A stretch of 64,000 nt of DNA. Source: Bin87 sp965220505 (lineage in GTDB: Bacteria; Chloroflexota; Dehalococcoidia; Lucifugimonadales; UBA3495). Below, piece after piece: positions 22,624-31,435 of the stretch (its first letter is position 1; every line of letters begins with the position of its first letter). The notes beneath the pieces are model-generated. The model saw only the letters and a program-made list of their open reading frames with translations. It had not been told where the DNA came from and did no database searches. Position numbers and translations under genes: made by a program. The stretch is from positions 1,550,001-1,614,000 of the forward strand of contig CBDCQE010000001.1 in assembly GCA_965220505.1 (NCBI GenBank), written 5' to 3'.

Positions 22624-24171
22624 CTAGTTATCGCCGTGATCTTCCCTGGATAGCGAGCGCATCTGCGGAAATAGTAGCACATCGCGGATGGTGGACTGCC
22701 CGGTGAGCAGCATAACGAGGCGGTCGATGCCGATGCCAAGTCCCCCGGTGGGCGGCATGCCGTACTCCAGGGCGGTCAGGAAATCGTCGTCCGTGCGGTC
22801 GGCCTCGTCATCGTCGTAGGCGTCGCGCTGGTGTTCCTGGGCGGCGAAACGGGCGCGCTGGACCTCGGGGTCGTTGAGCTCGGTGTAGGAGTTGGCGATC
22901 TCCATGCCGGCGGCGAAGGCCTCGAAGCGCTCGACGTATCCCGCCTTGTCGGGATGGCCCTTGGCCAGGGGCGACATATCCTCCGGGTAATCGATCAGGA
23001 ATGAAGGCTGCACCAGGTTGGGCTCAACGTACACGGACAACATCTTATCGATGAGGCGGCCGCGGGCCTCCCGGGGACCAGGTTGCAGGCCCAGTTCGGC
23101 GCACTTGCCGGTCAACGATTCCGCATCAGGGTAGTCCTCGATGTCCACGCCGCTGCGACGCTGCAACTCCTCGCGCAGTGACAGCCTTGGCCAGGGTGGG
23201 GTGAAGTCGATGATGTCGTCGCCCATGGCGACCTGCATCGAACCATGTACGTCCTGGGCCAACGATGAAACCAGCGATTCCACCATCCCCATGACGGCGT
23301 TGTAGTCAGCGTAGGCCTCGTAGGACTCCAGCAGGGTGAACTCGGGGTTGTGGTCCTGGTCGATGCCCTCGTTGCGGAACACTCGGCCGATCTCATAAAC
23401 CTTGTCAAGCCCACCCACGATGAGACGCTTGAGGTACAGCTCGGTGGCGATCCGAAGGTACAGTTGCTCGTCCAGGGCGTTGTGGTGGGTAATGAACGGG
23501 CGGGCATGGGCGCCAGCCGGAATCGGCACCAGGATTGGTGTGTCCACCTCGACGAAGCCCCGGCCGTCCAGGAACCGACGGATGCCGCCGATGATCAGGC
23601 TGCGCTGGACGAAGGTGTCGGCGACCTCGGGGTTGGCGATAAGGTCAAGGTAACGCTGGCGGTAACGAGTTTCGACGTCCCGCAGGCCGTGCCATTTCTC
23701 GGGCAGCGGCCGCATGCCCTTGGCCAGGATGGTCAGGGAACGGGCCTCGATGGTGGGCTGACCCGTGCGGGTGCGGATCATGTCGCCGTTGACGCCGAGG
23801 AAATCGCCGAGATCGAGGTCCTGCAGCACCGCGTACTCGTCACCCAGCACATTCTGGCGGAGCATGGCCTGCAACATTCCCGACGAATCGCGCAGGTCCA
23901 GGAACGCCGCGCGACCCATGACGCGCATGGACACGATGCGCCCGGCGACGCTGATTCCGTTGGCGTTCTCCGGAGATTCTTCCGTCTCGGCAGCCTCGAA
24001 AAGCTTGATCGCCTCGTCGGTGGTGCAACTGCGTTGGAACCGCGGCGGATACGGGTCGACGCCACGTTCCCTGATTCGTTGCAACTTGGCGCGGCGGCTC
24101 TCCAGGTTGGCCTGGAGGCTGCCGAGGTTTTCGGAGGCAAGGTCCTTGTCGGTTTCGGGCGACTGGTTCAT
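22624..24171 (-). CDS. lysS: Lysine--tRNA ligase, class II
   Basis: 515 residues. The N-terminal OB-fold anticodon-binding domain (residues ~60-170) is followed by the class II catalytic core: motif 2 in FRNEGIDQDHNPEFTLLE and motif 3 in GLGIGIDRLVMLLTG. The Lys-pocket sequence ERFEAFAAGMEIANSYTELND is also present. It charges tRNA-Lys in the cytoplasm. It is the first gene of a minus-strand group with a Uma2 gene and serS. The length and all motifs are normal. Confidence 0.97.
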   Translation of the reverse strand: MNQSPETDKDLASENLGSLQANLESRRAKLQRIRERGVDPYPPRFQRSCTTDEAIKLFEAAETEESPENANGISVAGRIVSMRVMGRAAFLDLRDSSGMLQAMLRQNVLGDEYAVLQDLDLGDFLGVNGDMIRTRTGQPTIEARSLTILAKGMRPLPEKWHGLRDVETRYRQRYLDLIANPEVADTFVQRSLIIGGIRRFLDGRGFVEVDTPILVPIPAGAHARPFITHHNALDEQLYLRIATELYLKRLIVGGLDKVYEIGRVFRNEGIDQDHNPEFTLLESYEAYADYNAVMGMVESLVSSLAQDVHGSMQVAMGDDIIDFTPPWPRLSLREELQRRSGVDIEDYPDAESLTGKCAELGLQPGPREARGRLIDKMLSVYVEPNLVQPSFLIDYPEDMSPLAKGHPDKAGYVERFEAFAAGMEIANSYTELNDPEVQRARFAAQEHQRDAYDDDEADRTDDDFLTALEYGMPPTGGLGIGIDRLVMLLTGQSTIRDVLLFPQMRSLSREDHGDN

Positions 24172-24572
24172 AGCAGTTGGGCGGGAAAGGCAGCGGCGGC
24201 ATTGACAGCAACGACACCGTCAGTAAAGCTTGCTGGTTCTGGTTATTGATGGTCTGTGATGCTGAACGATCGAAAGACCCGAAGGCGGACGCTGGGGTCG
24301 CCGTCTGCCTAGCCGGTACCGGTGAGACCGAAACCCGCACCGGAGCCAGCGAGGGCCATACAACAAACCGGGGAGAGGCCGGACCAGCCTGCTCCCTTAT
24401 CGCCAAATTGTATGTCTGCCGGCTGTGCTTGTAAAGCGAAACCGGGACAACTTTGCGATGGCGCGCGACGACAACCACCAAGACGAACGTTTAAAATCCA
24501 AAGAAATTCAGCCGAGCCATAGTCGGCCACCATCGCCATACAGCCAGGGAAACATTCAAGTGAGGTGAATTG
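24172..24572. other. 400-bp intergenic region between divergent lysS and Yip1 genes
   Basis: No supported gene, tRNA or known riboswitch is seen. There is a hairpin (CCGGTG at 24319-24324 with CACCGG at 24338-24343) about 150 bases ahead of lysS. A possible -10, TTTAAAAT near 24489-24496, could serve the Yip1 gene. Reading frames present in the region look non-coding. Confidence 0.5.
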
Positions 24573-25115
24573 ATGATCCAGAGAATGATCGGAGCGGCGC
24601 TGTTCAACGCAGAAACCTACGAGGAAATCGAAGCAGATCCGGGAGCAATAGGGCAGGCCATACTGGTAGTGCTGCTGGTGACCCTCTGCGGCGCCGTCGG
24701 CGGAATCATCGGCGGTCTGTTGGGCGACGCCTCTGCGCTGAGGATCTTGCTGGGTGTGATCGCCGGCCTTGTGTTCGGCATCGTGCGCTGGGCGATATGG
24801 GTATCGGTGCTGAGCCTGGTAGGCGGGATGATGCTTCGCACGGGAAGCACGCACACCAGTTGGGCAGAGATCGGCCGCGTAGTGGGGTTCGCGTATACGC
24901 CGGGCGTCCTTTCCATATTCAGCTTCGTGCCGTTTATCGGCTGGATGTTCCCGGTGGTCGCCTGGGTATGGACGTTGGCCGCGGTGACAATGGCAGTCCG
25001 GCAGGCCCTGGATTTCGAATCGACCGGTCGCGCGATAGCCGTCGTGCTGCTCGCCGCCGTGATCGGTTTCATCCCGTGGATCATCATCGTGATCGTCCAG
25101 GCTGCGCTGCTGTAG
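24573..25115 (+). CDS. Yip1-domain integral membrane protein
   Basis: 180 residues, starting at the ATG at 24573 behind a GAGGTG site. The N-terminal ~30 residues (MIGAALFNAETYEEIEADP) precede five hydrophobic helices, and the layout, including the WAEIGRVVGFAYTPGVLSI segment, matches the bacterial Yip1 (PF04893) group. These are polytopic inner-membrane proteins of unknown function. It is transcribed alone, divergent from lysS. Confidence 0.78.
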   Translation: MIQRMIGAALFNAETYEEIEADPGAIGQAILVVLLVTLCGAVGGIIGGLLGDASALRILLGVIAGLVFGIVRWAIWVSVLSLVGGMMLRTGSTHTSWAEIGRVVGFAYTPGVLSIFSFVPFIGWMFPVVAWVWTLAAVTMAVRQALDFESTGRAIAVVLLAAVIGFIPWIIIVIVQAALL

Positions 25116-25153
25116 GGTAACTGCGGACAAGCCCTCCCTCTCCGGGAAATTGT

Positions 25154-25186
25154 CGGGCCGGCCATCCAGTGGTCGGCCCGCTTTCC
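25154..25186 (+). terminator. Possible terminator after the Yip1 gene
   Basis: A seven-base stem CGGGCCG / CGGCCCG with a 13-base loop, followed by CTTTCC, about 40 bases after the stop. The T tract is weak. Confidence 0.35.
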
Positions 25187-25305
25187 AGGTGCACGCGGTC
25201 AGGCACGCGTTCGATTCGGAGTCTGAGTTGCGGGCAAGTATTTTTGTGGTCGCGATCTGGGCATTGCAAAGCACACTGGGTTACGTCTTATAGTTCGCTC
25301 CCGTT

Positions 25306-25314
25306 TGTTGTAAT
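25306..25314 (+). promoter_or_regulatory. Extended -10 promoter for the MTHFS-like gene
   Basis: TGtTGTAAT, about 43 bases ahead of the ATG at 25357. There is no clear -35 element. Confidence 0.4.
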
Positions 25315-25356
25315 CTTGCGTCCGAGCACAACTCCAAACAAACGGTGGGATACGCC

Positions 25357-26091
25357 ATGCGTGACAAATGGGCAATTCGCGAATCGGTTTGGACCGCGCT
25401 GGAGACGGCCCGCGTGGTCCGCGGCAGGTCGGTGCACGATAGAATTCCTAATTTCATCGGCAGCGAGCAGGCGGCGGTCCTGGCGTCGGAGCTACCCGAA
25501 TGGGTCGCTGCTTGGGCCATCAAGAGCAACCCCGACCAGGCCCAACGACCGTTGCGGCGCCTCGCCCTGGAACAAGGGAAATTGCTCTACATGGCAGTGC
25601 CCAGGCTCAGGGAGGAGCGGGTGTTTATCGAGCTCGATCCGTCTCGACCCGAAATTGAGCCGTCGAAAGCGTCCACCATCTCGGGGGCTTTCAAGGTGGG
25701 CCGCCCGGTTTACGTGCATGAGATGCAGCCCATTGACCTGGTGATTTCGGGGTCCGTGGCAGTCAACAGCCAGGGAGTGCGAATAGGGAAAGGAGGAGGA
25801 TTCGCGGACTTGGAGTACGGCCTAGCGTCCGCGGCCGGCGTGGTCAAACCAGGAACACCCGTGATCAGCACGGTTCACCCCATGCAACTCTTGGACGAAG
25901 ACCTGCCCTGGACGCAGCACGACGTTCCGCTGGACATCGTGGTAACCACTGAGGCGGTCATCCGATGCGACAACGACCACGAGCGGCTGCCGCGTCCCAA
26001 AGGCATTTACTGGGAGGACCTGAACGAGCGGAAAATCCGCTCCATTCCGCTGCTGGTCAAGTTGCGGGAGGAGAGTCAGGCGACCGACTGA
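25357..26091 (+). CDS. 5-formyltetrahydrofolate cyclo-ligase-like protein
   Basis: 244 residues of the MTHFS fold, whose founding members convert 5-formyl-THF to 5,10-methenyl-THF with ATP. The phosphate-binding IGKGGGFADLEYGL motif is clear, and the C-terminal half continues through PLDIVVTTEAVIR. The protein is ~50 residues longer than standard MTHFS and closer in size to MTHFSD-like members, so a different substrate is possible. The ATG at 25357 is preferred over the GTG four codons upstream, because that GTG lies in the GGTGGG ribosome site. It is a single gene, with a hairpin after its stop. Confidence 0.8.
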   Translation: MRDKWAIRESVWTALETARVVRGRSVHDRIPNFIGSEQAAVLASELPEWVAAWAIKSNPDQAQRPLRRLALEQGKLLYMAVPRLREERVFIELDPSRPEIEPSKASTISGAFKVGRPVYVHEMQPIDLVISGSVAVNSQGVRIGKGGGFADLEYGLASAAGVVKPGTPVISTVHPMQLLDEDLPWTQHDVPLDIVVTTEAVIRCDNDHERLPRPKGIYWEDLNERKIRSIPLLVKLREESQATD

Positions 26092-26119
26092 AATCCGTGA
26101 TCAGAAACCGAAACGACAA

Positions 26120-26141
26120 GGGGCGGCCGGTTGGCCGCCCC
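26120..26141. terminator. GC hairpin between convergent MTHFS-like and FAH genes
   Basis: A nine-base stem GGGGCGGCC / GGCCGCCCC with a four-base loop lies 28 bases after the MTHFS-like stop and 35 bases before the FAH gene's end. There is no T tract on the plus side; on the minus side it is followed by CTTGTCGTTT. Confidence 0.5.
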
Positions 26142-26175
26142 GGTGAGTCGGGCCTCGCTGGACCGACGACGAGGG

Positions 26176-26949
26176 TTAGGACTCCAGCTTGACCGGGTTG
26201 CGCAGCACGCCGATGCCGCTGATGTCGATCTCGCAGATGGCGCCGTCGGCCATGTCGGACGTCGTGCCGGGGGTGCCGGTGAAGATGCAGTCGCCGGCCT
26301 CCAGGGTCACGTACTTGGTGATGAACTCGATCATGGTCGGCACGTCAAAGATGAGGTGCGCCGTGGTCTCGTTCTGCTCCTCGTTGCCGTTGACGCGGGT
26401 GCGGAGGTGCTGAGCCGCCGGGTCGGCGTCGGTATCGATCCAGGGGCCCATGGGCGAGAAGGTGTCGGCGGACTTGGCGCGCCACCAGTCGGAGTTGTTC
26501 TCCCGGCGGTCCTTCTGCTGCCAGTCGCGGGCGCTGACGTCGTTGCCGCAGGTGTAGCCCAGCACGTGGTTCAGCGCGTCGTCTTTGGAGACGTTGCGGC
26601 ACTTGTCCTTGATCACCACGACCATCTCGCCCTCGGCGTCGAACCGCTGCACTTCCTTCGGGCGGACGATGGCGTCCTCAGGACCGATGACGCTGGTCGG
26701 GGTCTTGTGGAAAATCATGGGGTATTCGGGGGCCGGCCGGTCGCCGATGTGGCTGGTGTAGTTGAGGCCCATGGCCAGGATTTTGCCAGGCATCACCGGC
26801 GACAGCAGTTTCACGTCGGAGAGGGAGTGGATGTGGTCGGTCAACTTGATCTCGGAGTCGAAGATGCTGCCGTCGATGGCGGTGACGTTGTCTCCGTCAA
26901 CGACACCGTAATGCTCGGATCCGTGGGCGACGTAGCGGGCAATTTTCAT
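26176..26949 (-). CDS. Fumarylacetoacetate hydrolase (FAH) family protein
   Basis: 257 residues. The FAH fold is clear from KILAMGLNYTSHIGD, the metal-binding Glu in DAEGEMVVVI, YTCGNDVSARDWQ, and the late GDCIFTGTPGTT loop. Members hydrolyse C-C bonds in fumarylpyruvate and related diketo-acids, or decarboxylate/isomerise homoprotocatechuate products, using Mg2+ or Mn2+. It is directly downstream of a medium-chain dehydrogenase gene on the same strand (71-base gap), a common pairing in catabolic clusters. The exact substrate is not determinable. Confidence 0.87.
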   Translation of the reverse strand: MKIARYVAHGSEHYGVVDGDNVTAIDGSIFDSEIKLTDHIHSLSDVKLLSPVMPGKILAMGLNYTSHIGDRPAPEYPMIFHKTPTSVIGPEDAIVRPKEVQRFDAEGEMVVVIKDKCRNVSKDDALNHVLGYTCGNDVSARDWQQKDRRENNSDWWRAKSADTFSPMGPWIDTDADPAAQHLRTRVNGNEEQNETTAHLIFDVPTMIEFITKYVTLEAGDCIFTGTPGTTSDMADGAICEIDISGIGVLRNPVKLES

Positions 26950-27020
26950 GGCGGGGATGCCTCCGTTGCAATGTGGTGACCTTTTTGGCGTGCGTTATTG
27001 TACCAAACGCGGGCGGTCGC

Positions 27021-28055
27021 TCAGTGTTCGATGACCAGCTTGCCGTAGAAGTCCCGGTCGTGCATCACCTGGTGCGCCTCTCCCACGCCTTCCAACGGGA
27101 AGGTCTGGCCCACAATCCCGCGGAGCGCTCCCTGGTTCACCATTTTCATGGCGTCGGCCATGGTGCGGCGGCTGCGCCCGCCGCTGCCCATCAGGTGCAA
27201 CGGTTTGCCGTGCAGTATGGACAGGTCCATCGGCGTCTGGCTGCCCGAGGTTACGCCGGTAATCACCAGTCTCCCCTCGTGCTTCAGGCTCAGCATGTTC
27301 TCGTGCCACACGTCCGCGCCGACGCAGTCGTACACCACGTCCACACCCTGGCCGTCGGTGAGTTCCTTCACGCGCTCGCTGACGCTGTCCACCTCGCGGT
27401 AGTTGATGACCTCGTCGGCACCCCACTTCTTCGCCTCTTCCAGTTTCCAGTCGTTGCCGGCGGTGGTGATCACGCGGCAACCCATCATCTTGGCAATCTG
27501 GATGCCCATGCTGCCGACGCCTGAGCCGGCGGCCTGAACCAGCACGTCGTCCCAGGGCTGGATCTTCGCCTGGGTGACGAGGCAGTGCCACGACGTGTGC
27601 AGCGCGATGGGCAGCGCCGCCGCCTCTGCGAAGGACATTTCGTCGGGGATGGTGTAGGCGTTGATGGCCGGAGCGACCACGTACTCCGCGTGTCCGCCGT
27701 CCAGATCGACCCCGATGCGCTGCTGGCGGGCACACCACTGATCGTGTCCGGCGGCGCAGTGCTCGCACAGGTTATGTCCGCCGCACTTGACGCGGTTGTC
27801 CACCAGCACCCGGTCGCCCATCTGCAGATCGGTCCCGGAGTCGGGGCTGATTTGCACCACCTCGCCGGCGAAGTCGCAGCCGAGAATGTGAGGAAAGCGG
27901 CGCGCGTTGCCGGCCCGCAGGTTCAGGTCGAGGTGGTTCAGAGCGCTGCCGCCCACTCGGATCATTACCTCGCCGGGGCTGATCTCGGGGTCGGGACGGT
28001 CGCCGTGGATCAGCACGTCGGTGCCGCCGGTCTCGTTGATATAAACGGCTTTCAT
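27021..28055 (-). CDS. Zinc-binding MDR dehydrogenase/quinone oxidoreductase-like
   Basis: 344 residues. The GroES-like N-terminal domain has Asn-Asp residues in ALNHLDL where many MDR enzymes have the first zinc Cys, and GCDFAGEV. The structural-zinc cysteines are visible in CGGHNLCEHCAAGHDQWC. The NAD(P)-binding motif is VLVQAAGSGVGSMGIQIAK. The catalytic zinc ligands are thus partly replaced, as in quinone reductase-type members, while the structural zinc lobe is kept. It probably reduces or oxidises a small carbonyl compound with NADPH. It is upstream of the FAH gene on the same strand. Confidence 0.85.
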   Translation of the reverse strand: MKAVYINETGGTDVLIHGDRPDPEISPGEVMIRVGGSALNHLDLNLRAGNARRFPHILGCDFAGEVVQISPDSGTDLQMGDRVLVDNRVKCGGHNLCEHCAAGHDQWCARQQRIGVDLDGGHAEYVVAPAINAYTIPDEMSFAEAAALPIALHTSWHCLVTQAKIQPWDDVLVQAAGSGVGSMGIQIAKMMGCRVITTAGNDWKLEEAKKWGADEVINYREVDSVSERVKELTDGQGVDVVYDCVGADVWHENMLSLKHEGRLVITGVTSGSQTPMDLSILHGKPLHLMGSGGRSRRTMADAMKMVNQGALRGIVGQTFPLEGVGEAHQVMHDRDFYGKLVIEH

Positions 28056-28125
28056 GATGGGTTCCCTCCGAATGGCAATGGTAACGACGGCAGTGTAAAG
28101 GTGCTGGGATGCGCGGGCAAATGGG

Positions 28126-28134
28126 TGCTACAGT
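28126..28134 (+). promoter_or_regulatory. Extended -10 ahead of the broken GNAT gene
   Basis: TGCTACAGT, about 60 bases before the GNAT start codon at 28197. Confidence 0.35.
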
Positions 28135-28196
28135 TGATTTGGGAGATCAGCGCCCGCTCGCCGTATCGACCGCCTGTACAGGAGTACCAACTAGTC

Positions 28197-28605
28197 ATGC
28201 AATTCATCACGGATCCTACCGACGAACAGGCAGCAGAGATTGAACGAGGCTTGGACACGCACAGTGCGTCGGTAGCGTCAGCCCGCTCCCTCGCGCCGGT
28301 GCGGGCGGTCTACGCGGAATCGGGCCGGGTCGTGGCCGGGTTGGTCGGCTCCGCCTATTGGGGCAAACTGCACGTCCGCCTGCTGTGGGTGAACTCGGAC
28401 TACCGGTCCAGAGGGCTGGGTCGGCGACTGATGGGTTGGGCGGAGGAACGCGCTCGCTATAGATATGGGATGCAACTCGGTAGTTGTCGATACGATGTCG
28501 TTCCAGGCTCCGGAGTTTTACGTCAAGCTGGGCTACCAGCAAATCGGGCTGTCTGAAGGCTATGAGGGTGGGGAGAGCCGGCACTGCTTCGAAAAGAAGC
28601 TGTAG
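28197..28605 (+). pseudogene. GNAT acetyltransferase with a frameshift near 28460-28470
   Basis: The first part (MQFITDPTDEQAAEIERGLD to GWAEERARYRYG) is in one frame and holds the acetyl-CoA loop RSRGLGRRLM. The expected continuation (GCNSVVVDTMSFQAPEFYVK, then LGYQQIGLSEGYEGG to KKL) is in the next frame, from the ATG at 28465 to the TAG at 28603-28605. One extra base or two missing bases in TATAGATATGGGA would explain the break. An AGGAG site precedes the ATG at 28197. This is either a genuine pseudogene or an assembly error; the codons downstream of the shift still look well conserved, which suggests a recent event. Confidence 0.72.
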
Positions 28606-28681
28606 TTGGCTTCGGCGGCATCTCCAGAGACAACCCGACGTTCGCGGCCCCGCAGCGGGACCGGAAACCCCACACAAATGC

Positions 28682-28690
28682 TGCTACAAT
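28682..28690 (+). promoter_or_regulatory. Extended -10 promoter for the Ldh-family gene
   Basis: TGCTACAAT, 49 bases ahead of the ATG at 28739. There is no strong -35 element. Confidence 0.45.
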
Positions 28691-28738
28691 CCCCAACATC
28701 CCGATCATCCATGCCCATTGTTCGCACGGAGGCTTCCC

Positions 28739-29791
28739 ATGCCCGTCTTCACCCCTGAATACCTGGAAAAGGCCGCCTACCACATTTACGTTGCCAAAGG
28801 CACGCCGCCCGAAGAGGCCGAGATCGTCGCCGCCCACCAGGTGAAGGCCAACCTGGTCGGCCACGACTCCCACGGCGTCATTCACATCCCCGAGTACTGC
28901 GAGCGTGTCGACCGAGGCCACATCGTCCCCGGCGCGCCATTCGAGGTGCTCAGCGAGACGCCCACTACCGCCGTGGTCGACGGCCACTGGGGATTCGGCT
29001 TTGTGGTCACGGAAAAGGCGACCCGCATGGCCATCGACAAGGCCAAGCAGAACGGGGTCGCAGCGTTCACGATTCGTCGCCAGAGCCACATCGGGCGCCT
29101 GGGCGACTACCCGACCATCTGCGCCCAGGAGGGCATGATCGCGATCCTCACCGCCGACTCCGGCGCCGGACCCAAGGCGGTGGCGCCCTTCGGCGGACGG
29201 GCTCGTCGTCTGGGCACTAACCCAATCTGCATCGGCGTGCCCAGCAACCTGCCGGGCCAAGTTCTGCTGGACATGGCGACCTCCGCCGTCGCCGCCGGCA
29301 AGATCAGCCTGGCGCGCAACCGTGGCGAGCAGGTGCCCACCGGCTGGATCGTGGACAAGGACGGCAACCCCACCAACGACCCCAGCGACTATGCCGCTGG
29401 CGGCGCGATCCTCCCGGTGGGCGCCGACCAGGGGCACAAGGGATTCGGACTGTCGTTCATGGTGGAGATGTTCTCCGGCCTGCTCACCGGCCTAGGGTTC
29501 GGTATCGACCCGCAGGCCCGCCACAACGACGGCTGCTTCCTAGCCGTGTTCGACGTTGCGAAGTTCCGCCCCTTGGAAGACTTCAAGCAGGAGATGACCG
29601 AGTTCGCCGAATTCGTGAAGACCTCCCCGCCAGCCCCGGGTTTCAGCGAGGTCTACTACCCCGGCGAGATCGAGTACCGAACCGAACTGCAGCGCCGCGA
29701 GAACGGCATCTTCATCGAGGACGAAACCTGGCGTCAGATATCCGACTTGATGGCCGAGGTCGGCGTGACCGAAGCCGTGGGGCAGCCGTGA
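28739..29791 (+). CDS. Ldh-family NAD(P)-dependent oxidoreductase (malate/ureidoglycolate/L-sulfolactate dehydrogenase type)
   Basis: 350 residues. The family is recognised from VGHDSHGVIHIPEYCERV at the N-terminus, TIRRQSHIGRLGDYP, GTNPICIGVP and DQGHKGFGLSFMVEM near the C-terminus. The conserved His of HDSHG and of QSHIG are the catalytic-region histidines. These enzymes reduce 2-oxo acids such as oxaloacetate, oxalurate or 3-sulfopyruvate with NAD(P)H and are unrelated to classical lactate dehydrogenases. A GGAGG site precedes the ATG. It is a single gene and the substrate is unknown. Confidence 0.88.
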   Translation: MPVFTPEYLEKAAYHIYVAKGTPPEEAEIVAAHQVKANLVGHDSHGVIHIPEYCERVDRGHIVPGAPFEVLSETPTTAVVDGHWGFGFVVTEKATRMAIDKAKQNGVAAFTIRRQSHIGRLGDYPTICAQEGMIAILTADSGAGPKAVAPFGGRARRLGTNPICIGVPSNLPGQVLLDMATSAVAAGKISLARNRGEQVPTGWIVDKDGNPTNDPSDYAAGGAILPVGADQGHKGFGLSFMVEMFSGLLTGLGFGIDPQARHNDGCFLAVFDVAKFRPLEDFKQEMTEFAEFVKTSPPAPGFSEVYYPGEIEYRTELQRRENGIFIEDETWRQISDLMAEVGVTEAVGQP

Positions 29792-29826
29792 CACTGGCGA
29801 TGCCCAACTGGGCGGCGGCTTGACGG

Positions 29827-30465
29827 CTAGATTGCATACGTTTCGTCATAAATCTCCCGGAGCCGCCGTCCGTTATAGGTCCAATACTGCAAGGTTGCAG
29901 GAGCCCCATCACTGTTTAGCAGTTCCCGGGTGATGGCTGACAGAAATCGCGGCTCTGGATCATCAGGCCGTTTCACCCGTCGCTCGTCAACTACAATGAC
30001 CGTTACATCAGATTGGGTGAATTGCAGATCCGCTCCAACTGGAATACCCATCTCCACAAAGTTGAAATTCGGACGCCGAGACGATTTCAATCTTTCACCA
30101 GCGGCGCGCGATTCAGCATCAACATTCTCCGCTACCTGTTGCGTAGCCGGTGTCACATCCTCTAACGCAATCAGTTTGAGCAGTGCTATCGCCTGTTCGG
30201 GCTCAATTCCGAAAAACTCCCTCTTGGGGTTGATGCGCTGGGGGCCGAAGGCAGTGTGCAAGGCTTTCTCCCAGCTGGTTTCATCCGAAACTTTTGCCGC
30301 AAAAGCGCACTCGAATGGCACCGGAACTCCCGTGCCATAAAGCTCTTGAAGGCGTTGGTCCAGTGAGTTCCGGGAGGTTTTTCCTATCTTGACCAAACCG
30401 GGCATTGCCGGGTTGGTGAGCACATAGACTATCCCGCTCTGGTCGGTCTCGATCGCAGAAGTCAC
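29827..30465 (-). CDS. T5orf172-type GIY-YIG protein with C-terminal DUF4357-like domain
   Basis: 212 residues. The N-terminal ~95 residues follow the T5orf172/MUG113 pattern: GIVYVLTNPAMPGLVKIGKTSRN, then ETSWEKALHTAFGPQRINPKREFF. The C-terminal part (FNFVEMGIPVGADLQFT, VVDERRVKRP, LSAITRELLN, YWTYNGRRLREIYDETY) resembles the DUF4357 module often attached to such nucleases. It probably recognises or cuts nucleic acid; many relatives sit in mobile or defence contexts. It is convergent with the Ldh-family gene and divergent from the TSUP gene. It has lower GC content than its neighbours. Confidence 0.75.
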   Translation of the reverse strand: MTSAIETDQSGIVYVLTNPAMPGLVKIGKTSRNSLDQRLQELYGTGVPVPFECAFAAKVSDETSWEKALHTAFGPQRINPKREFFGIEPEQAIALLKLIALEDVTPATQQVAENVDAESRAAGERLKSSRRPNFNFVEMGIPVGADLQFTQSDVTVIVVDERRVKRPDDPEPRFLSAITRELLNSDGAPATLQYWTYNGRRLREIYDETYAI

Positions 30466-30525
30466 CTCTCAATCTCCCGTTCGCTGTACGCTGGATCCTG
30501 TTCATTATAAGGATTTTTCACTGCC

Positions 30526-31371
30526 ATGCCCCTTTCCGCCCTGGGCCTGCCGTCTGAGGTTCTGATCTGGCACGCCGCTCTGCTGGCCGTTATCTCGTTC
30601 CTCGTCGGCATTCTCGGCGGCTTCGTGGGCCTGGCCCTCGGCACCATGCGCCTGCCGGCGATGCTGCTCCTGGGGATGCCTGCGCCGGCCGCCGGTGGGA
30701 CGAACATTCTGGTCAGCAGCCTGGCATCCCTGGCCGGCACGATACGCCACCTGCGCGCCGGGCGGGTGAACCTGCGCATCGTATTGACCATGGGCGTGCC
30801 GGCGTTCATCGGCGCGTTCATCGGCGGCTGGTTCAGCGACGTCACGCCGGAGCACCTGCTGATCGCGCTGGCGGGCGCGCTGGTTTTCTGGCAAGGCGTG
30901 GAGTTCCTCATCATCGCCCGGGACCGGATCCGGTCCGGTCAATCCAGCGGGGCACTGTTCGGCCAGGGCCTGGAAGGATCACCGGGCTTGTTCACGCCGG
31001 GCCGCATGGCTGCTGAGGGCGGCATCGGCTTCGCGGTGGGTATGCTGGGAGGCGCGGTGGGCCTGATCCTGGGGAGCATTCGGCTGCCCGCGCTGGTCCG
31101 CATCCTCCGGGTGGACCCACGCATCGCAGCCGGCACCAACCTGTTTATTGGGTTTGTGATGGGCGCGGCCGGCTGGGTGGGCCACGTAATCCACGGTCAG
31201 GTGGACTGGGTGATCCTGGCGCTGATGGGCCCGATGGCGATGATCGGCAGTTACCTGGGTGCCAACCTGACCGGCAGGGTCAACCTGAACCTTCTGATCC
31301 TGGCCATGGGACTGACGCTGTTGGTGGTGGGCGTCCTGCTGGTCTGGCAGGGCATTGCCGGGCTGCTCTAA
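30526..31371 (+). CDS. TSUP (TauE/SafE) family membrane transporter
   Basis: 281 residues with about eight hydrophobic helices in two related halves, each containing the TSUP signature of Gly-rich repeats: VGILGGFVGLALGTMRLP in the first and VGMLGGAVGLILGSIRLP in the second. The internal duplication is easy to see. Family members export sulfite, sulfoacetate and other organo-anions or move small carboxylates. No sulfur-metabolism gene is adjacent, so the substrate stays open. It is transcribed alone. Confidence 0.85.
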   Translation: MPLSALGLPSEVLIWHAALLAVISFLVGILGGFVGLALGTMRLPAMLLLGMPAPAAGGTNILVSSLASLAGTIRHLRAGRVNLRIVLTMGVPAFIGAFIGGWFSDVTPEHLLIALAGALVFWQGVEFLIIARDRIRSGQSSGALFGQGLEGSPGLFTPGRMAAEGGIGFAVGMLGGAVGLILGSIRLPALVRILRVDPRIAAGTNLFIGFVMGAAGWVGHVIHGQVDWVILALMGPMAMIGSYLGANLTGRVNLNLLILAMGLTLLVVGVLLVWQGIAGLL

Positions 31372-31435
31372 GCACGCGCCAAAGCCACGACGCTGACCAC
31401 CCGACCCGCAGGGCTAAGCGGCCCGAAGAGTAGCG

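Noticed and set aside
24177..24434. Possible 85-residue gene in the lysS-Yip1 gap
   Set aside because: There is no ribosome site, the composition is low-information, and it starts only a few bases from the divergent lysS start, inside its likely promoter.
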